A stretch of 22,337 bases of DNA from Paramuribaculum sp. (lineage in GTDB: Bacteria; Bacteroidota; Bacteroidia; Bacteroidales; Muribaculaceae): positions 11,238-33,574 of the forward strand of contig JAIDXA010000311.1 of the NCBI GenBank assembly GCA_029058705.1, in the 5' to 3' direction. The notes beneath the pieces were generated by a model, which was not told the origin of the DNA, did not search any database, and was given only the letters and a program-made list of their open reading frames with translations. Made by a program: the position numbers and the translations under genes. Below, piece by piece: positions 1 to 8,204 of the stretch; the first letter of the stretch is position 1, and every line of letters begins with the position of its first letter.

Positions 1-209
1 CGCTTGTCTCGCCCGGCAACTTCCGGTCGACCATTCTGACCGCTTCCGGCTCGTCGCTTACACCGGTCCAGCTTCTGTCTGTCGGCCAGAAATGGATTGT
101 CAGCGCAACTGCCACCCTTGACAATCTCCCGGAATCGGCCGATTCAATCAGACCAATTGTCGAAGCGCTGCGCAACGACCTGCTGACCGCCGCAAAAAAT
201 ATGCGATGA
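1..209 (+). CDS. C-terminal end of an unrecognised protein (partial)
   Basis: An open frame (codons starting at position 3) runs in from the left edge and ends with TGA at 207-209, giving the last 68 residues of a protein. The tail is soluble-looking, with a predicted helix (ADSIRPIVEALRNDLLTAAK) at the very end. The stop overlaps the ATG of the next gene (ATGA), so the two are probably translationally coupled and share a transcript with the phosphopantetheinyl transferase. I do not recognise the family. Codon use resembles the rest of the window, which supports it being real. Confidence 0.7.
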   Translation, partial: LVSPGNFRSTILTASGSSLTPVQLLSVGQKWIVSATATLDNLPESADSIRPIVEALRNDLLTAAKNMR

Positions 210-766
210 CTTATAAAAAAGACCTTCCCGTACACTTCGTCACAGCCAATGCCGAAATCTACACTGCCGCAGTAGATTATTCCGGTAAACACTCTCGGCT
301 TGAAGCCGAACGCACAGCCGTCGCACACCTTATCAGAACCATTTTCGGCCCCGAAGCATCATGTGGCCATCATGCCGACGGTGCGCCATATGTAATCGGC
401 CGCCTGAAAACGTCTGTTTCCATCAGCCACTGCAACGGATGCGCGGCAGTGGCCGTTTCCCCCGACGGCAATCCCGTGGGCATAGACATTGAATTACCGC
501 GCCCCCAGTTGCGGCGCATCGCCCCGCGTTTCCTGACCCCGGCTGAACAGGAGCTCTATGGCGCGTCAGACCTCCAGCTTCTTAAAGTATGGACTGCAAA
601 GGAGGCAACATTCAAATGTGCCCGCATGGCTCAGCTCGTTGTTTCAAAAATCAGCGTCGATCTTGAAACTGAAACCGCCACAATTCCCGACGGCCGTAAA
701 TTCCGACTTGTCTTTATGGAAGGCTACACGCAGATGGCAGCCATCAGCACCGGATTGTCAGATTGA
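206..766 (+). CDS. 4'-phosphopantetheinyl transferase, Sfp superfamily
   Basis: This enzyme transfers the phosphopantetheine arm of CoA to a serine of carrier proteins, converting apo-ACP or similar domains to the holo form in the cytoplasm. The family signature is clear. VGIDIE at residues 91-96 supplies the Mg-binding Asp94 and Glu96. WTAKEATFK at 129-137 is the conserved W-x-x-KE-x-x-x-K block. SISHC at 72-76 matches the usual SxSH strand. At 186 residues it is somewhat shorter than Sfp (about 224), close to compact members of the family. The ATG overlaps the stop of the upstream gene. The 3' end overlaps the convergent S24 regulator by 23 bases. Whether the client is the fatty-acid ACP or a secondary-metabolism carrier cannot be told from the sequence. 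Confidence 0.88.
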   Translation: MTYKKDLPVHFVTANAEIYTAAVDYSGKHSRLEAERTAVAHLIRTIFGPEASCGHHADGAPYVIGRLKTSVSISHCNGCAAVAVSPDGNPVGIDIELPRPQLRRIAPRFLTPAEQELYGASDLQLLKVWTAKEATFKCARMAQLVVSKISVDLETETATIPDGRKFRLVFMEGYTQMAAISTGLSD

Positions 767-1397
767 GAACCGCCTCGACCATATAAAGCGAACGTATCTT
801 ACCGCGTGGGATCTCCATGTCGTCATAGGCGGGATTGCTGCTGTGAAGCACGACTTTATCCGGATCGGAATGACGCCGCAGATGTTTGAGCATCCTGTAG
901 TCATCAAGCACAACAACATAGATCTGCCCCCAGAAAATAGTGTCAAGATCGGACACAGGCCTTATGGCTACGAATGATCCGTCGAGAATCTCCGGCTCCA
1001 TACTGTCGCCGTTGACACGGACAATCACTGAATCCGGACTGATCCTGTCGAGATGCATCGCTCCAATTATATTTTCGTCTGTGAACTCCCGCGAAAGTTC
1101 GGCATGGCCGGCCGTGACGTCAATGTCATAGATCGGGGTGAGCCCTCTGCCGGTGTCTGAAACGGCTTTTGCATATGGAAGATCATCACCCGTCGCAAGC
1201 CATCGTTTGGAAACCCCCATGTCGACAGCGATCCTGTTGATCAGTCCCGATGTGATTGGCAGATGTCCGTTAAGATGCTTCGAAAGGTTGGCCGGATCGA
1301 TGCCGAGACGCCGCGCAAACCGGGCCTGACTGATCCGCTGCTGGCGGATGAGAAATTTAATCCGTTCGGCGACATCTGCCTGAGAAATGTTTTTCAT
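744..1397 (-). CDS. XRE-family regulator with S24 (LexA/CI-like) self-cleavage domain
   Basis: A 217-residue repressor-type protein. Residues 7-60 form a helix-turn-helix of the XRE/CI kind (SQARFARRLGIDPANLSKHLNG). Residues about 88-217 form an S24 peptidase-like domain. The expected autocleavage dyad is visible: Ser132 in GDSM, Lys171 in YRMLKHL (spacing 39, against 37 in LexA), and an Ala96-Gly97 bond in VTAGHAE as the probable scissile site. By family knowledge such proteins bind operators as dimers and are inactivated by RecA-stimulated or stress-triggered cleavage. A longer frame extends upstream to 1454. The ATG at 1397 is preferred because the HTH follows directly and a good promoter lies just upstream at 1452-1483. 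Either a chromosomal stress regulator or a domesticated phage repressor would fit; no phage genes are adjacent. Confidence 0.85.
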   Translation of the reverse strand: MKNISQADVAERIKFLIRQQRISQARFARRLGIDPANLSKHLNGHLPITSGLINRIAVDMGVSKRWLATGDDLPYAKAVSDTGRGLTPIYDIDVTAGHAELSREFTDENIIGAMHLDRISPDSVIVRVNGDSMEPEILDGSFVAIRPVSDLDTIFWGQIYVVVLDDYRMLKHLRRHSDPDKVVLHSSNPAYDDMEIPRGKIRSLYMVEAVLNLTIRC

Positions 1398-1451
1398 AAC
1401 AATTATATCATAAAGGTATGCATAGAAGAAGACGTTGTCTTTATTACATGG

Positions 1452-1483
1452 CAAATTTACAACATCGCATCAACATATGCAAC
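1452..1483 (-). promoter_or_regulatory. Bacteroidetes promoter of the S24 regulator gene
   Basis: Read on the minus strand, GTTG (1483-1480), 20 bases, then TAAATTTG (1459-1452) closely match the Bacteroidetes consensus TTTG-N19-21-TAnnTTTG. Transcription would start near 1446, leaving a leader of about 49 bases before the ATG at 1397. A small inverted repeat, AGAC-GTT-GTCT at 1430-1440, lies just inside the transcript and is a possible but weak autoregulatory site. Confidence 0.6.
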
Positions 1484-1505
1484 CATCGCCACAATCAAGT
1501 CAGGA

Positions 1506-2270
1506 TCAACGCCGGAAAATATCGCGAATGACAAGTCCGGCCAATGTCAGTCCGAATATGGCAGTGATATGCATAAGCGAACCGTTTGTCCGCGCCTTTA
1601 CAGCGGGAGCCGACGGATCCGGCACCATGTCGGCAGCATAAAGCAGTGGTGAACCGACTCCGTTGTTCGGCAGCAATTCGTCGGAGAAAACACACTGGAA
1701 CTTCCTTGCCGGCCGATGTCCCGATTTCTTGAAACGCTGACGCAGAGCGCGAGCGAGCGGACAACCTTTGACGTCATTGAACTCCGCGACCTTGACTCTG
1801 GTCGGGTCGAGTTTCAGAGCCGCTCCCATTGACGAGAAAAACCGGGCTTTTGTGCGAGTCGCCATTTCGATCAGAAGCACTTTGTCTTTGAGCGAATCGA
1901 TCGCATCGATTATATAATCGTACTCTTCAAGATGGAAGTCACCCGCCGTTTCGGCAGAAAAAATCTGACACCGGGCATCTATCACGGCCTCAGGCCGAAC
2001 ACTCAGAAGATGTTTTTTGAGTGCCTCTACCTTTATCTGACCGACCGTTTCGACAGTTGCCATCAGCTGGCGGTTTATGTTTGTCGGATTGACGCGGTCA
2101 CTGTCGACAATAGTGAGGTTTCTCAGTCCTGTGCGGACAAGACTCTCGGCACACCAGGAACCGACTCCTCCGACTCCGAACAGGATCACACGGGCTTTGT
2201 CAAGCCGCTCCATGGCCGCGTCGCCCAACAACAGACGCGAACGATTGAGTATTGCACTGTCAATATCCAT
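1506..2270 (-). CDS. tcdA: tRNA threonylcarbamoyladenosine dehydratase (ThiF/E1-like)
   Basis: TcdA uses ATP to cyclise t6A37 of ANN-decoding tRNAs into ct6A. The 254-residue product has the E1/ThiF Rossmann fold. FGVGGVGSW at 31-39 is the nucleotide-binding glycine loop. DSDRVNPTNINRQ at 56-68 carries the Asp and Asn-x-x-Arg residues that bind ATP and Mg. YDYIIDAIDSLKDK around 136-149 is typical of the TcdA/CsdL subgroup. A hydrophobic C-terminal segment (ITAIFGLTLAGLVIRD) is also characteristic, and E. coli TcdA (268 residues) is of similar length. It lies 108 bases upstream of the S24 gene on the same strand and is divergent from a second tRNA-modification gene at 2404. The start at 2270 follows a good promoter box at 2321-2328. 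Confidence 0.9.
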   Translation of the reverse strand: MDIDSAILNRSRLLLGDAAMERLDKARVILFGVGGVGSWCAESLVRTGLRNLTIVDSDRVNPTNINRQLMATVETVGQIKVEALKKHLLSVRPEAVIDARCQIFSAETAGDFHLEEYDYIIDAIDSLKDKVLLIEMATRTKARFFSSMGAALKLDPTRVKVAEFNDVKGCPLARALRQRFKKSGHRPARKFQCVFSDELLPNNGVGSPLLYAADMVPDPSAPAVKARTNGSLMHITAIFGLTLAGLVIRDIFRR

Positions 2271-2320
2271 AGATCAGGATGTTAAGTAAATAATAACTGG
2301 AATCCGTTTTAACCAGAATG

Positions 2321-2328
2321 CAAAGTTA
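2321..2328 (-). promoter_or_regulatory. -7 box of the tcdA promoter
   Basis: The minus strand reads TAACTTTG, a full match to the Bacteroidetes -7 element TAnnTTTG. A TTTAG at 2354-2350 sits where the upstream element should be. The start site would be near 2314, about 44 bases before the tcdA ATG. This element overlaps the expected -33 region of the promoter facing the other way. Confidence 0.55.
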
Positions 2329-2350
2329 GGCAAAAATCACAGTTTTTCGC

Positions 2351-2358
2351 TAAATTTG
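2351..2358 (+). promoter_or_regulatory. -7 box of the tRNA methyltransferase promoter
   Basis: TAAATTTG followed by C is a full match to the Bacteroidetes -7 element. Transcription would start near 2365, giving a leader of about 40 bases before the tandem ATGs at 2404 and 2407. The -33 element is weak (TTAGG at 2326-2330) and overlaps the tcdA -7 box. Confidence 0.55.
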
Positions 2359-2403
2359 CACCCTCCGCCGCTGATCCACCGGTGGCCGACAAACAAGAAA
2401 ACA

Positions 2404-3132
2404 ATGATGAACAGAGACAAAAATCCGGAAATCGAGATAACAGCCGACGGCTCGGCCACACTCTACCTCAACGATCTTGACGAACACTACCACTCAACCA
2501 AAGGAGCTGTTGCCGAGAGTCTTCATGTCTATGTCGAAACAGGGTGGCGCGCAGCTCCCGCAAAAAATCCAGTCAGAGTTTTCGAGGTCGGTTTCGGCAC
2601 CGGACTCAACGCGGCCCTGACCGCCGAAGCCGCATTGAACGCAAAGATCCCTACAATATACCACTCTGTCGAACTCTATCCGCTCGAACCCGCTCTGTCC
2701 GGAAAATTGGGATATGAACGCGTTTCGGAATTTTTCCCTGCCGTCAACAACGCGGAATGGAACACGGAAGTCCGCGTGAATTCCTTTTTCACACTCATAA
2801 AAAGAATCGACAATTTTCTCACCATGGAATTCCCGTCCCAGACCGATATTGTCTATTTCGACGCTTTCGCTCCTGAAAAACAACCGGAAATGTGGAATGA
2901 GGATATATTCCGCCGCCTTTTCGCCGCAATGTCGCCAGGAGGGAAGCTGACAACCTACTGCGCCAAAGGAATCATACGCCGACGGCTTCAGGCGACAGGC
3001 TTCATCGTCGAACGGCTTCCCGGCCCGGCCAACGGAAAACGAGAGATTCTAAGGGCAACCAAGCCGCAAATCCAACAGATCACTCCGGACGATAAGGAGT
3101 CATGTGATAACCAAGCGCATTTAGTTCCATAG
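2404..3132 (+). CDS. mnmD: tRNA U34 5-aminomethyl methyltransferase, stand-alone MnmC2 domain
   Basis: This is the SAM-dependent methyltransferase half of MnmC (DUF752). By family knowledge it methylates the aminomethyl group at the wobble uridine of tRNA. VFEVGFGTGLNAALT, about residue 60, is SAM-binding motif I. DIVYFDAFAPEKQPEMW matches the hallmark FAPxKxPxMW block of MnmC2. SPGGKLTTYCAKGIIRRRLQ matches the conserved end of the domain. The FAD oxidase half of E. coli MnmC is absent, as in the MnmD type. Two tandem ATGs (2404, 2407) are possible starts. An upstream TTG at 2356 lies inside the promoter box and is rejected. The last 53 bases overlap the convergent hypothetical gene, and the final 18 or so residues extend past the family core. 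Confidence 0.85.
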   Translation: MMNRDKNPEIEITADGSATLYLNDLDEHYHSTKGAVAESLHVYVETGWRAAPAKNPVRVFEVGFGTGLNAALTAEAALNAKIPTIYHSVELYPLEPALSGKLGYERVSEFFPAVNNAEWNTEVRVNSFFTLIKRIDNFLTMEFPSQTDIVYFDAFAPEKQPEMWNEDIFRRLFAAMSPGGKLTTYCAKGIIRRRLQATGFIVERLPGPANGKREILRATKPQIQQITPDDKESCDNQAHLVP

Positions 3133-3643
3133 CCATTCCGGCAAGATAAAGCTGATGGAGCGCGGCTATGTAACATCCGAGCGCCTCCTGGGTGCCCGGC
3201 TCTACAGCCTCATGCGACAACAGCCCGTAGACGCGCGAAGCACATTCAGCCACCAGTTCAGTAATTTTCACGGCAGCCTCTCCGGAATATCCGAGAAGAT
3301 CCTCTACAATTGTCTCGTCGAGATTGTCGTAGCCACGTCGGTCACGCAGACGGACATAAAACTCCTTGTCGGACGAATATTTCTTCCAGTCGGTATCCCA
3401 ACAGAAAGCCATCGCCATTCCAAGAAACATCATCCATCCGAGCGAACAGACAGGATAGGACGCAAACTCCCTGACCCCGTCAGGCATATATCCACGCGCG
3501 ATCTCACTCCATTTAGCCTCAACGTCCGGACATTCGGGTATATGGGCGTCGAGCGCCTCTTTTCGCTGAAGAAAACCGGTCAGGTCTGTCCACACCTTCT
3601 CGCCAAAGGCTTCGATGAAGTCATTTGATTGTTCTTTTTCCAT
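3080..3643 (-). CDS. Hypothetical protein, probably conserved in Bacteroidales
   Basis: A 187-residue soluble protein with no signal peptide and no motif I can assign. It is rich in aromatic residues and methionine around residues 65-90 (SLGWMMFLGMAMAFCWDTDWKKY), and it ends in another helix-like block (YIAALHQLYLAGMAMELNALG). The composition suggests an all-helical fold. It appears to resemble small uncharacterised Bacteroidales proteins, but I cannot name a family. It converges on the tRNA methyltransferase with a 53-base overlap. A 16-base perfect palindrome lies 29 bases upstream of its ATG and could be its operator. Confidence 0.75.
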   Translation of the reverse strand: MEKEQSNDFIEAFGEKVWTDLTGFLQRKEALDAHIPECPDVEAKWSEIARGYMPDGVREFASYPVCSLGWMMFLGMAMAFCWDTDWKKYSSDKEFYVRLRDRRGYDNLDETIVEDLLGYSGEAAVKITELVAECASRVYGLLSHEAVEPGTQEALGCYIAALHQLYLAGMAMELNALGYHMTPYRPE

Positions 3644-3671
3644 ATTATTCTAACGGAGAGACACTGATAAA

Positions 3672-3687
3672 TGTTGTCCGGACAACA
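3672..3687. promoter_or_regulatory. 16-base perfect palindrome, possible operator
   Basis: TGTTGTCCGGACAACA reads the same on both strands with no spacer. It lies between the minus-strand hypothetical gene (ATG at 3643) and the plus-strand surface protein promoter (3759-3790). A minus-strand near-match to the -7 box (TTTATTTG, about 3734-3741) would place it within the leader of the hypothetical gene. A dimeric repressor site is the simplest reading; no regulator is identified. Confidence 0.4.
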
Positions 3688-3758
3688 GTCTCCCTGCACA
3701 GACTTTTCCGCCCATCACCGCCTTAAATTAAACGCAAATAAATAAAAAAATATTAAAA

Positions 3759-3790
3759 TTTGCATTTTTGTCATTTTTACTTTAACTTTG
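3759..3790 (+). promoter_or_regulatory. Bacteroidetes promoter of the large surface protein
   Basis: TTTG at 3759-3762, exactly 20 bases, then TAACTTTG at 3783-3790 is a full consensus match. The start site would be near 3797, giving a leader of about 85 bases before the ATG at 3881. The region upstream (3720-3780) is strongly AT-rich. Confidence 0.7.
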
Positions 3791-3880
3791 ATGCAAAATA
3801 GTCAACTGGATTCGGTTTTTGTCAAACAATTTGCCACACACCTCCCCTATCCTTATCTGTTCATTTTAATTCGTGATATC

Positions 3881-6800
3881 ATGAAACATCACCACATCCT
3901 GCTATCGGCAGTCCTGATCATCTCCGGCATGGTCTGCGGAACAGCACAGACTTCGGCCCGGGTCAAATCCGGATCAGGCAAAACAACACCTGAAGATATT
4001 CTCAAAGCCCCCCTGAAAAGCTGGAGACTGACCCCGCGCCAAACGACCGAAACGATTTCGACAACGGTAGCCAGAAACAACACGGCCACCCCGTCCACAA
4101 CCTCAGCCGACCCTCAGCCACTGATCTATGCGGCGATGATAAACAATTCCTCATGGGGAACAAGCATCCCTTATGGAATATACTCATTTTCCCCCGGCTC
4201 ATACGGATTTGAGCTCGTCAAAAGAGACTATAATTTCAATGCCAACGGCGGAGCATCATATATCGGCGACAACAACTATCTTGCCATCAACTCAACCGAC
4301 TTCGGCGGATGGGCCTGGATCGAGATGCACGCTTACGACACCACTACCTGGACCGAAGTCTACAGCACAATGGGAGAGGAAGACGTGCTGGCAACCGACA
4401 TGACCTATTGCCCTGCGGACAACAAAGTCTACGGCTGCTTCAACAACGGCTACGGAACAGGCTATGTTTTCGGACGCTTTGATCCGGACACATTCGACAG
4501 AACTGAAATCTCGACCCTCGACGAACCGTGGATCGCCTGCGGGGCCGACGCCGCCGGATCGATTTTCGCAGTAACATCCTCAGGGAAACTTGTAACAGCC
4601 GACAAACACTCAGGAGAGATTGATTTCATAGGAAATACCGGATTATCGTCCGACAATCTGACATCGGGAACGATAGACATCTCGACCGGTATCTTCTACG
4701 TGGCCACTTGCAACGACAACGGATCGGCACTTTATTCAGTCGACCTTTCCAACGGATCGGCACAGCATCTCTACGACATGGAAAACGCCGAAGAACTTGT
4801 CGGGATGTATGTCGCGGCTGAGGCCATCAACACATCGGCTCCGGCAGCCGTCACAGATCTCAAAGCCGAATTTGCCGATAATTCGTTCAGCGGAACCGTC
4901 TCATTCCGGCTGCCGGCAACAACAGTGGGCGGAAACATAATGACAGAATCCCTGACCTACGACGTCTCATCCGGCGAACTTCGGCTCGCAAACGGAAGCG
5001 GAACTCCCGGATCGGCAATAAGCGTTCCGGTAACATTTGAATCTGCCGGAAACCACGAGATAAGCGTATCCGTTTCCAACAGTGCGGCAACCGGACCGGC
5101 AGCATCAGTCAGCGTGACAGTGACGGCCGCCGAACCCCCGTCGCTTCTCACCCTCCCCTACACCGAGACATTCCCTTCTCAGGCAGACTTCGACAGTTTT
5201 AATGTCATAGACGCAAACAACGACAACTGGACATGGGTATATTGGGCCAACAGGGGATGCGCCCTTTGTCAGTTCAGCCCGACCAACGATTCCGACGACT
5301 ATCTTGTCACCCGCCCTGTGAAACTTGAAAAAGACAAGCACTACGTCATGACCTGCGACCTGTGGCGACGCGAAGCCCCTTATAGAGAAGCCTATGAAAT
5401 TGTCATGGGCAAAGCTCAGACACCGGAAGCCCTGTCGACGGTCCTGCTGACGAAAAAAGATATAGCCGACGACAATGTCCGTCATGAAACAATCACCATC
5501 ATACCGGCAGAGACCGGCATCTACTATCTTGCAATCCATTGTCTCAGTCCGGCGGATGCCTACGGCTTATGTGTCGACAACCTGACAATCTCCACCGGAA
5601 TTCTCCTGACCGCTCCGCAGTCGCCGTCGCTGACCGTCACTCCCGACTTCAATGGAGCCACGACTGCCGAAATTTCAGTCATCGCCCCGACAACCGATAT
5701 CGAAGGCCGTCCACTCGACAAAATCAACGCAATCTGTATCGCCCGTGACGGAGAAACGGTAAAGACCTTCGCCAATCCTTCGCCAGGAACAACACTGACC
5801 TACACCGATCGGACCGAAAACAACGGTTATGTAACCTATCAGGTCTATGCCGTCAACGATTCCGGATCGAGCCACATCGCGTCTGAGAAGGTTTTTGTCG
5901 GCATAAATTATCCGGCGCCCCCCTCTAATGTCACAATAGAAGAATCGAAAGAATCGCCAGGGACCGTCACCATGAAATGGGACGCTCCCGTATCTGACCG
6001 CGACGGAAATCCATTGAATCCGGAACTTGTCAGCTACATGATAGCCCACCGCATGGACGGGGCGAATCTGACAATCGTCGCCCGTAACGTCAAAGGCACC
6101 GAACACACATTCCAGGCTCTCGATCCGGAAAAGGAAAAACAGAGATTCGTCACCTATCTGATATTCGCTGAAACCTCAGCCGGAGTCAATGACCGCGAGA
6201 TAACGCAGACCATCCCGCTCGCCGTCGGCAAGCCTTTCGAAATGCCCTATATAGAAACATTCGGAAACGACGACTCCACCCCCTTGCTGACATCAACGAC
6301 AAGCCAGTCGGCAAAATGGAGAGTGACTGACGAAATCTCCGATCAGGACGGAGACGGATACTATCTGATGTATGACAGCTATGTCGGTTCCACCGGCACC
6401 GCCACCACTGGCAAAATCGCAATTTCGGGCACGTCACCGATATTCTCGTTGTGGTATATGTGTATGGAAGACGCCACTGATGAAATCGTTGTCAGCGTCA
6501 ACGACGGCAACGGCTTCAAGGACATCGACAGAATCTGTGTCGGCGACGGCGACGCCTATTGCTGGACCAAAGCGACCGTATCGCTAAGCGACTACACCGG
6601 AAAATCAGTTCAGATCAGACTGACCTATAAAACAGTGGCCTACAAACTCGCAATCGACAATATCCGGGTCGAAGGCGCGGCGAGTGTCAATCTCTCCGCG
6701 AGAGGCATATCCGTTCCCTACAAAGCCAATCCCGGCGTTCCATTCGAAATCAGACTCTACGTCACCAACAACGGCTCCGACAATCCAGGAAAGTATTCAG

Positions 6801-8089
6801 CCGACCTTTACCGCGACGGAACAAAAGTGTCGACCGTCGATGCCGACGGCCTTGATCCATTCGGCAGCACAACGCTCAGCTTCCGCGACTCGCTTACAGC
6901 GATGTCCAGCAATCCGACATCCTATTTCGCAGTCGTCAACTGTCCGGGCGACAGCGACATGTCTGACAACATAACCGCCGGAGCAACCGTCGACCTCGAA
7001 CAGCTCGACTATCCTGTACCCTCAGCGCTTCAGGCCGAAAGCAACGGAACAATGGTCAGACTTTCATGGAACGAAGTCGTCATTCCCCGCGACAACATAC
7101 AGCTGACCGACGGTGTTGAAAACCTCAGAGCATTCTCAACCGGCCTGCCGGGCTCTGAAGTCTACAACGACAACATCGGCGACTGGACAACGATCCATGC
7201 CGACGGCGGAAAATGTTATGTAATGCAGGTCAGCGGCACCTATCTAAGATTTCCCAATGCCAACTCCTACGCATCATTCATGGTTTTCGACGCCGAACAG
7301 GCCGGAGTCCCGGCCAAAGTCCTCGATGACTGGAAAGGACACAACGGTTCGAACCAATGCTTCATGGCAATGGCAACCATTGGCGTTCAGAACGACAAAT
7401 GGCTGATTTCGCCTCTTCTGACGGAAAATGCGCAGACAATCTCGTTCTATGCCAAGACCCCTCTGACTGATTACGGACTTGAATCATTCGAAGTGTTGTA
7501 TTCGACGACAGGAAAAGAAATCTCCGACTTCATAAAAATCGGAGAAGTAATCCAGTCCGTGCCATCGGAATGGACCCGTTACTCCTACCGGTTGCCTGAA
7601 GGTGCCAGATATTTTGCAATCAGAAGCACGTCCGACGACGTCTACGCGCTGCTTGTCGACGACATAGAATTCGAAAAAGCACACCCCCACCGCTCGCTTG
7701 AACTGCTTGGCTACCGGGTCTACCGCGACGCGTCAGTGCTTACCACCGAACCCCTCTCGGGAACCGACCATTTCATTTCTGAAATGGCCGACGGACAGGC
7801 TCACTTCTATAATGTCACCGCACTCTACACAACCGGCGAATCAGCTCCGTCGAATGAAGCCGGATTCTCGGCCGCTGCCGTTTTGACCGGAGAGTCTCAA
7901 CCCGTCGTAGAAGCCGGCAAGGGCCACATTGACGTGCGTGGAGCCGACGGCCGGATTGTCAGCATCGTACGGCCCGACGGAACAGTCTGCTTCAGATCCA
8001 AAGCCGATCCGGAAATAAGGATCGGTCTCCTGCCGGGGATTTATATCGTCGACATAGACGGCTGGCCGACAAAAGTAATTGTATATTGA
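3881..8089 (+). CDS. Large secreted protein, choice-of-anchor-J and fibronectin-III-like modules, T9SS-type C-terminal tail
   Basis: A 1402-residue exported protein. Residues 1-25 are a signal peptide (MKHHHILLSAVLIISGMVC), with likely signal peptidase I cleavage near TAQ. The region about 80-320 has repeated strand pairs resembling a beta-propeller (GIYSFSPGSYGF, LYSVDLSNGSAQ). Choice-of-anchor-J-like modules start near 424 (LPYTETFPSQ), 788 (MPYIETFGND) and about 1080 and end in the usual VDNLTIS, IDNIRVEG and VDDIEFEK. Fibronectin-III-like spans lie at about 580-780, and a CARDB-like module at about 935-1045. The last 70 residues (GADGRIVSIV, LLPGIYIVDIDG, KVIVY) look like a type IX secretion sorting domain, which would put the protein on the cell surface or outside. 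The frame extends to 3788, but that codon lies in the promoter, so ATG 3881 is used. The substrate or ligand is unknown. Confidence 0.85.
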   Translation: MKHHHILLSAVLIISGMVCGTAQTSARVKSGSGKTTPEDILKAPLKSWRLTPRQTTETISTTVARNNTATPSTTSADPQPLIYAAMINNSSWGTSIPYGIYSFSPGSYGFELVKRDYNFNANGGASYIGDNNYLAINSTDFGGWAWIEMHAYDTTTWTEVYSTMGEEDVLATDMTYCPADNKVYGCFNNGYGTGYVFGRFDPDTFDRTEISTLDEPWIACGADAAGSIFAVTSSGKLVTADKHSGEIDFIGNTGLSSDNLTSGTIDISTGIFYVATCNDNGSALYSVDLSNGSAQHLYDMENAEELVGMYVAAEAINTSAPAAVTDLKAEFADNSFSGTVSFRLPATTVGGNIMTESLTYDVSSGELRLANGSGTPGSAISVPVTFESAGNHEISVSVSNSAATGPAASVSVTVTAAEPPSLLTLPYTETFPSQADFDSFNVIDANNDNWTWVYWANRGCALCQFSPTNDSDDYLVTRPVKLEKDKHYVMTCDLWRREAPYREAYEIVMGKAQTPEALSTVLLTKKDIADDNVRHETITIIPAETGIYYLAIHCLSPADAYGLCVDNLTISTGILLTAPQSPSLTVTPDFNGATTAEISVIAPTTDIEGRPLDKINAICIARDGETVKTFANPSPGTTLTYTDRTENNGYVTYQVYAVNDSGSSHIASEKVFVGINYPAPPSNVTIEESKESPGTVTMKWDAPVSDRDGNPLNPELVSYMIAHRMDGANLTIVARNVKGTEHTFQALDPEKEKQRFVTYLIFAETSAGVNDREITQTIPLAVGKPFEMPYIETFGNDDSTPLLTSTTSQSAKWRVTDEISDQDGDGYYLMYDSYVGSTGTATTGKIAISGTSPIFSLWYMCMEDATDEIVVSVNDGNGFKDIDRICVGDGDAYCWTKATVSLSDYTGKSVQIRLTYKTVAYKLAIDNIRVEGAASVNLSARGISVPYKANPGVPFEIRLYVTNNGSDNPGKYSADLYRDGTKVSTVDADGLDPFGSTTLSFRDSLTAMSSNPTSYFAVVNCPGDSDMSDNITAGATVDLEQLDYPVPSALQAESNGTMVRLSWNEVVIPRDNIQLTDGVENLRAFSTGLPGSEVYNDNIGDWTTIHADGGKCYVMQVSGTYLRFPNANSYASFMVFDAEQAGVPAKVLDDWKGHNGSNQCFMAMATIGVQNDKWLISPLLTENAQTISFYAKTPLTDYGLESFEVLYSTTGKEISDFIKIGEVIQSVPSEWTRYSYRLPEGARYFAIRSTSDDVYALLVDDIEFEKAHPHRSLELLGYRVYRDASVLTTEPLSGTDHFISEMADGQAHFYNVTALYTTGESAPSNEAGFSAAAVLTGESQPVVEAGKGHIDVRGADGRIVSIVRPDGTVCFRSKADPEIRIGLLPGIYIVDIDGWPTKVIVY

Positions 8090-8133
8090 ACGAACACAAC
8101 CTTTATATATATTAACTGATTCCTATTGCTTGC

Positions 8134-8164
8134 GAGACCCGGCGATCCCGGGTCTCTTTTTTTT
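8134..8164 (+). terminator. Rho-independent terminator of the surface protein gene
   Basis: GAGACCCGG (8134-8142), a 5-base loop, CCGGGTCTC (8148-8156) and then eight T residues form a strong intrinsic terminator, 45 bases after the stop codon. Confidence 0.9.
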
Positions 8165-8167
8165 CAA

Positions 8168-8199
8168 TTTGGTTACTTCCGTTTTTTGGACTAAATTTG
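8168..8199 (+). promoter_or_regulatory. Bacteroidetes promoter of the structured RNA
   Basis: TTTG at 8168-8171, 20 bases, then TAAATTTG at 8192-8199 is one of the best promoter matches in the window. It starts only four bases after the preceding terminator. The start site should fall around 8203-8207, at the 5' edge of the structured RNA. Confidence 0.75.
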
Positions 8200-8204
8200 C
8201 AGAC

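Noticed and set aside
1932..2285. Plus-strand open frame of 117 codons
   Set aside because: It is antisense to tcdA, has no promoter or family features and reads as a shadow of the minus-strand gene.
3881..3960. Lipoprotein signal in the large surface protein (Cys near residue 19)
   Set aside because: The residue before Cys is Val, which does not fit a lipobox, and a signal peptidase I site near TAQ is available. A C-terminal sorting tail also argues for secretion rather than lipidation.
5105..6106. Minus-strand frames of about 144 codons within the large surface protein gene
   Set aside because: They oppose a clearly coding frame with a continuous domain structure and have no start signals.
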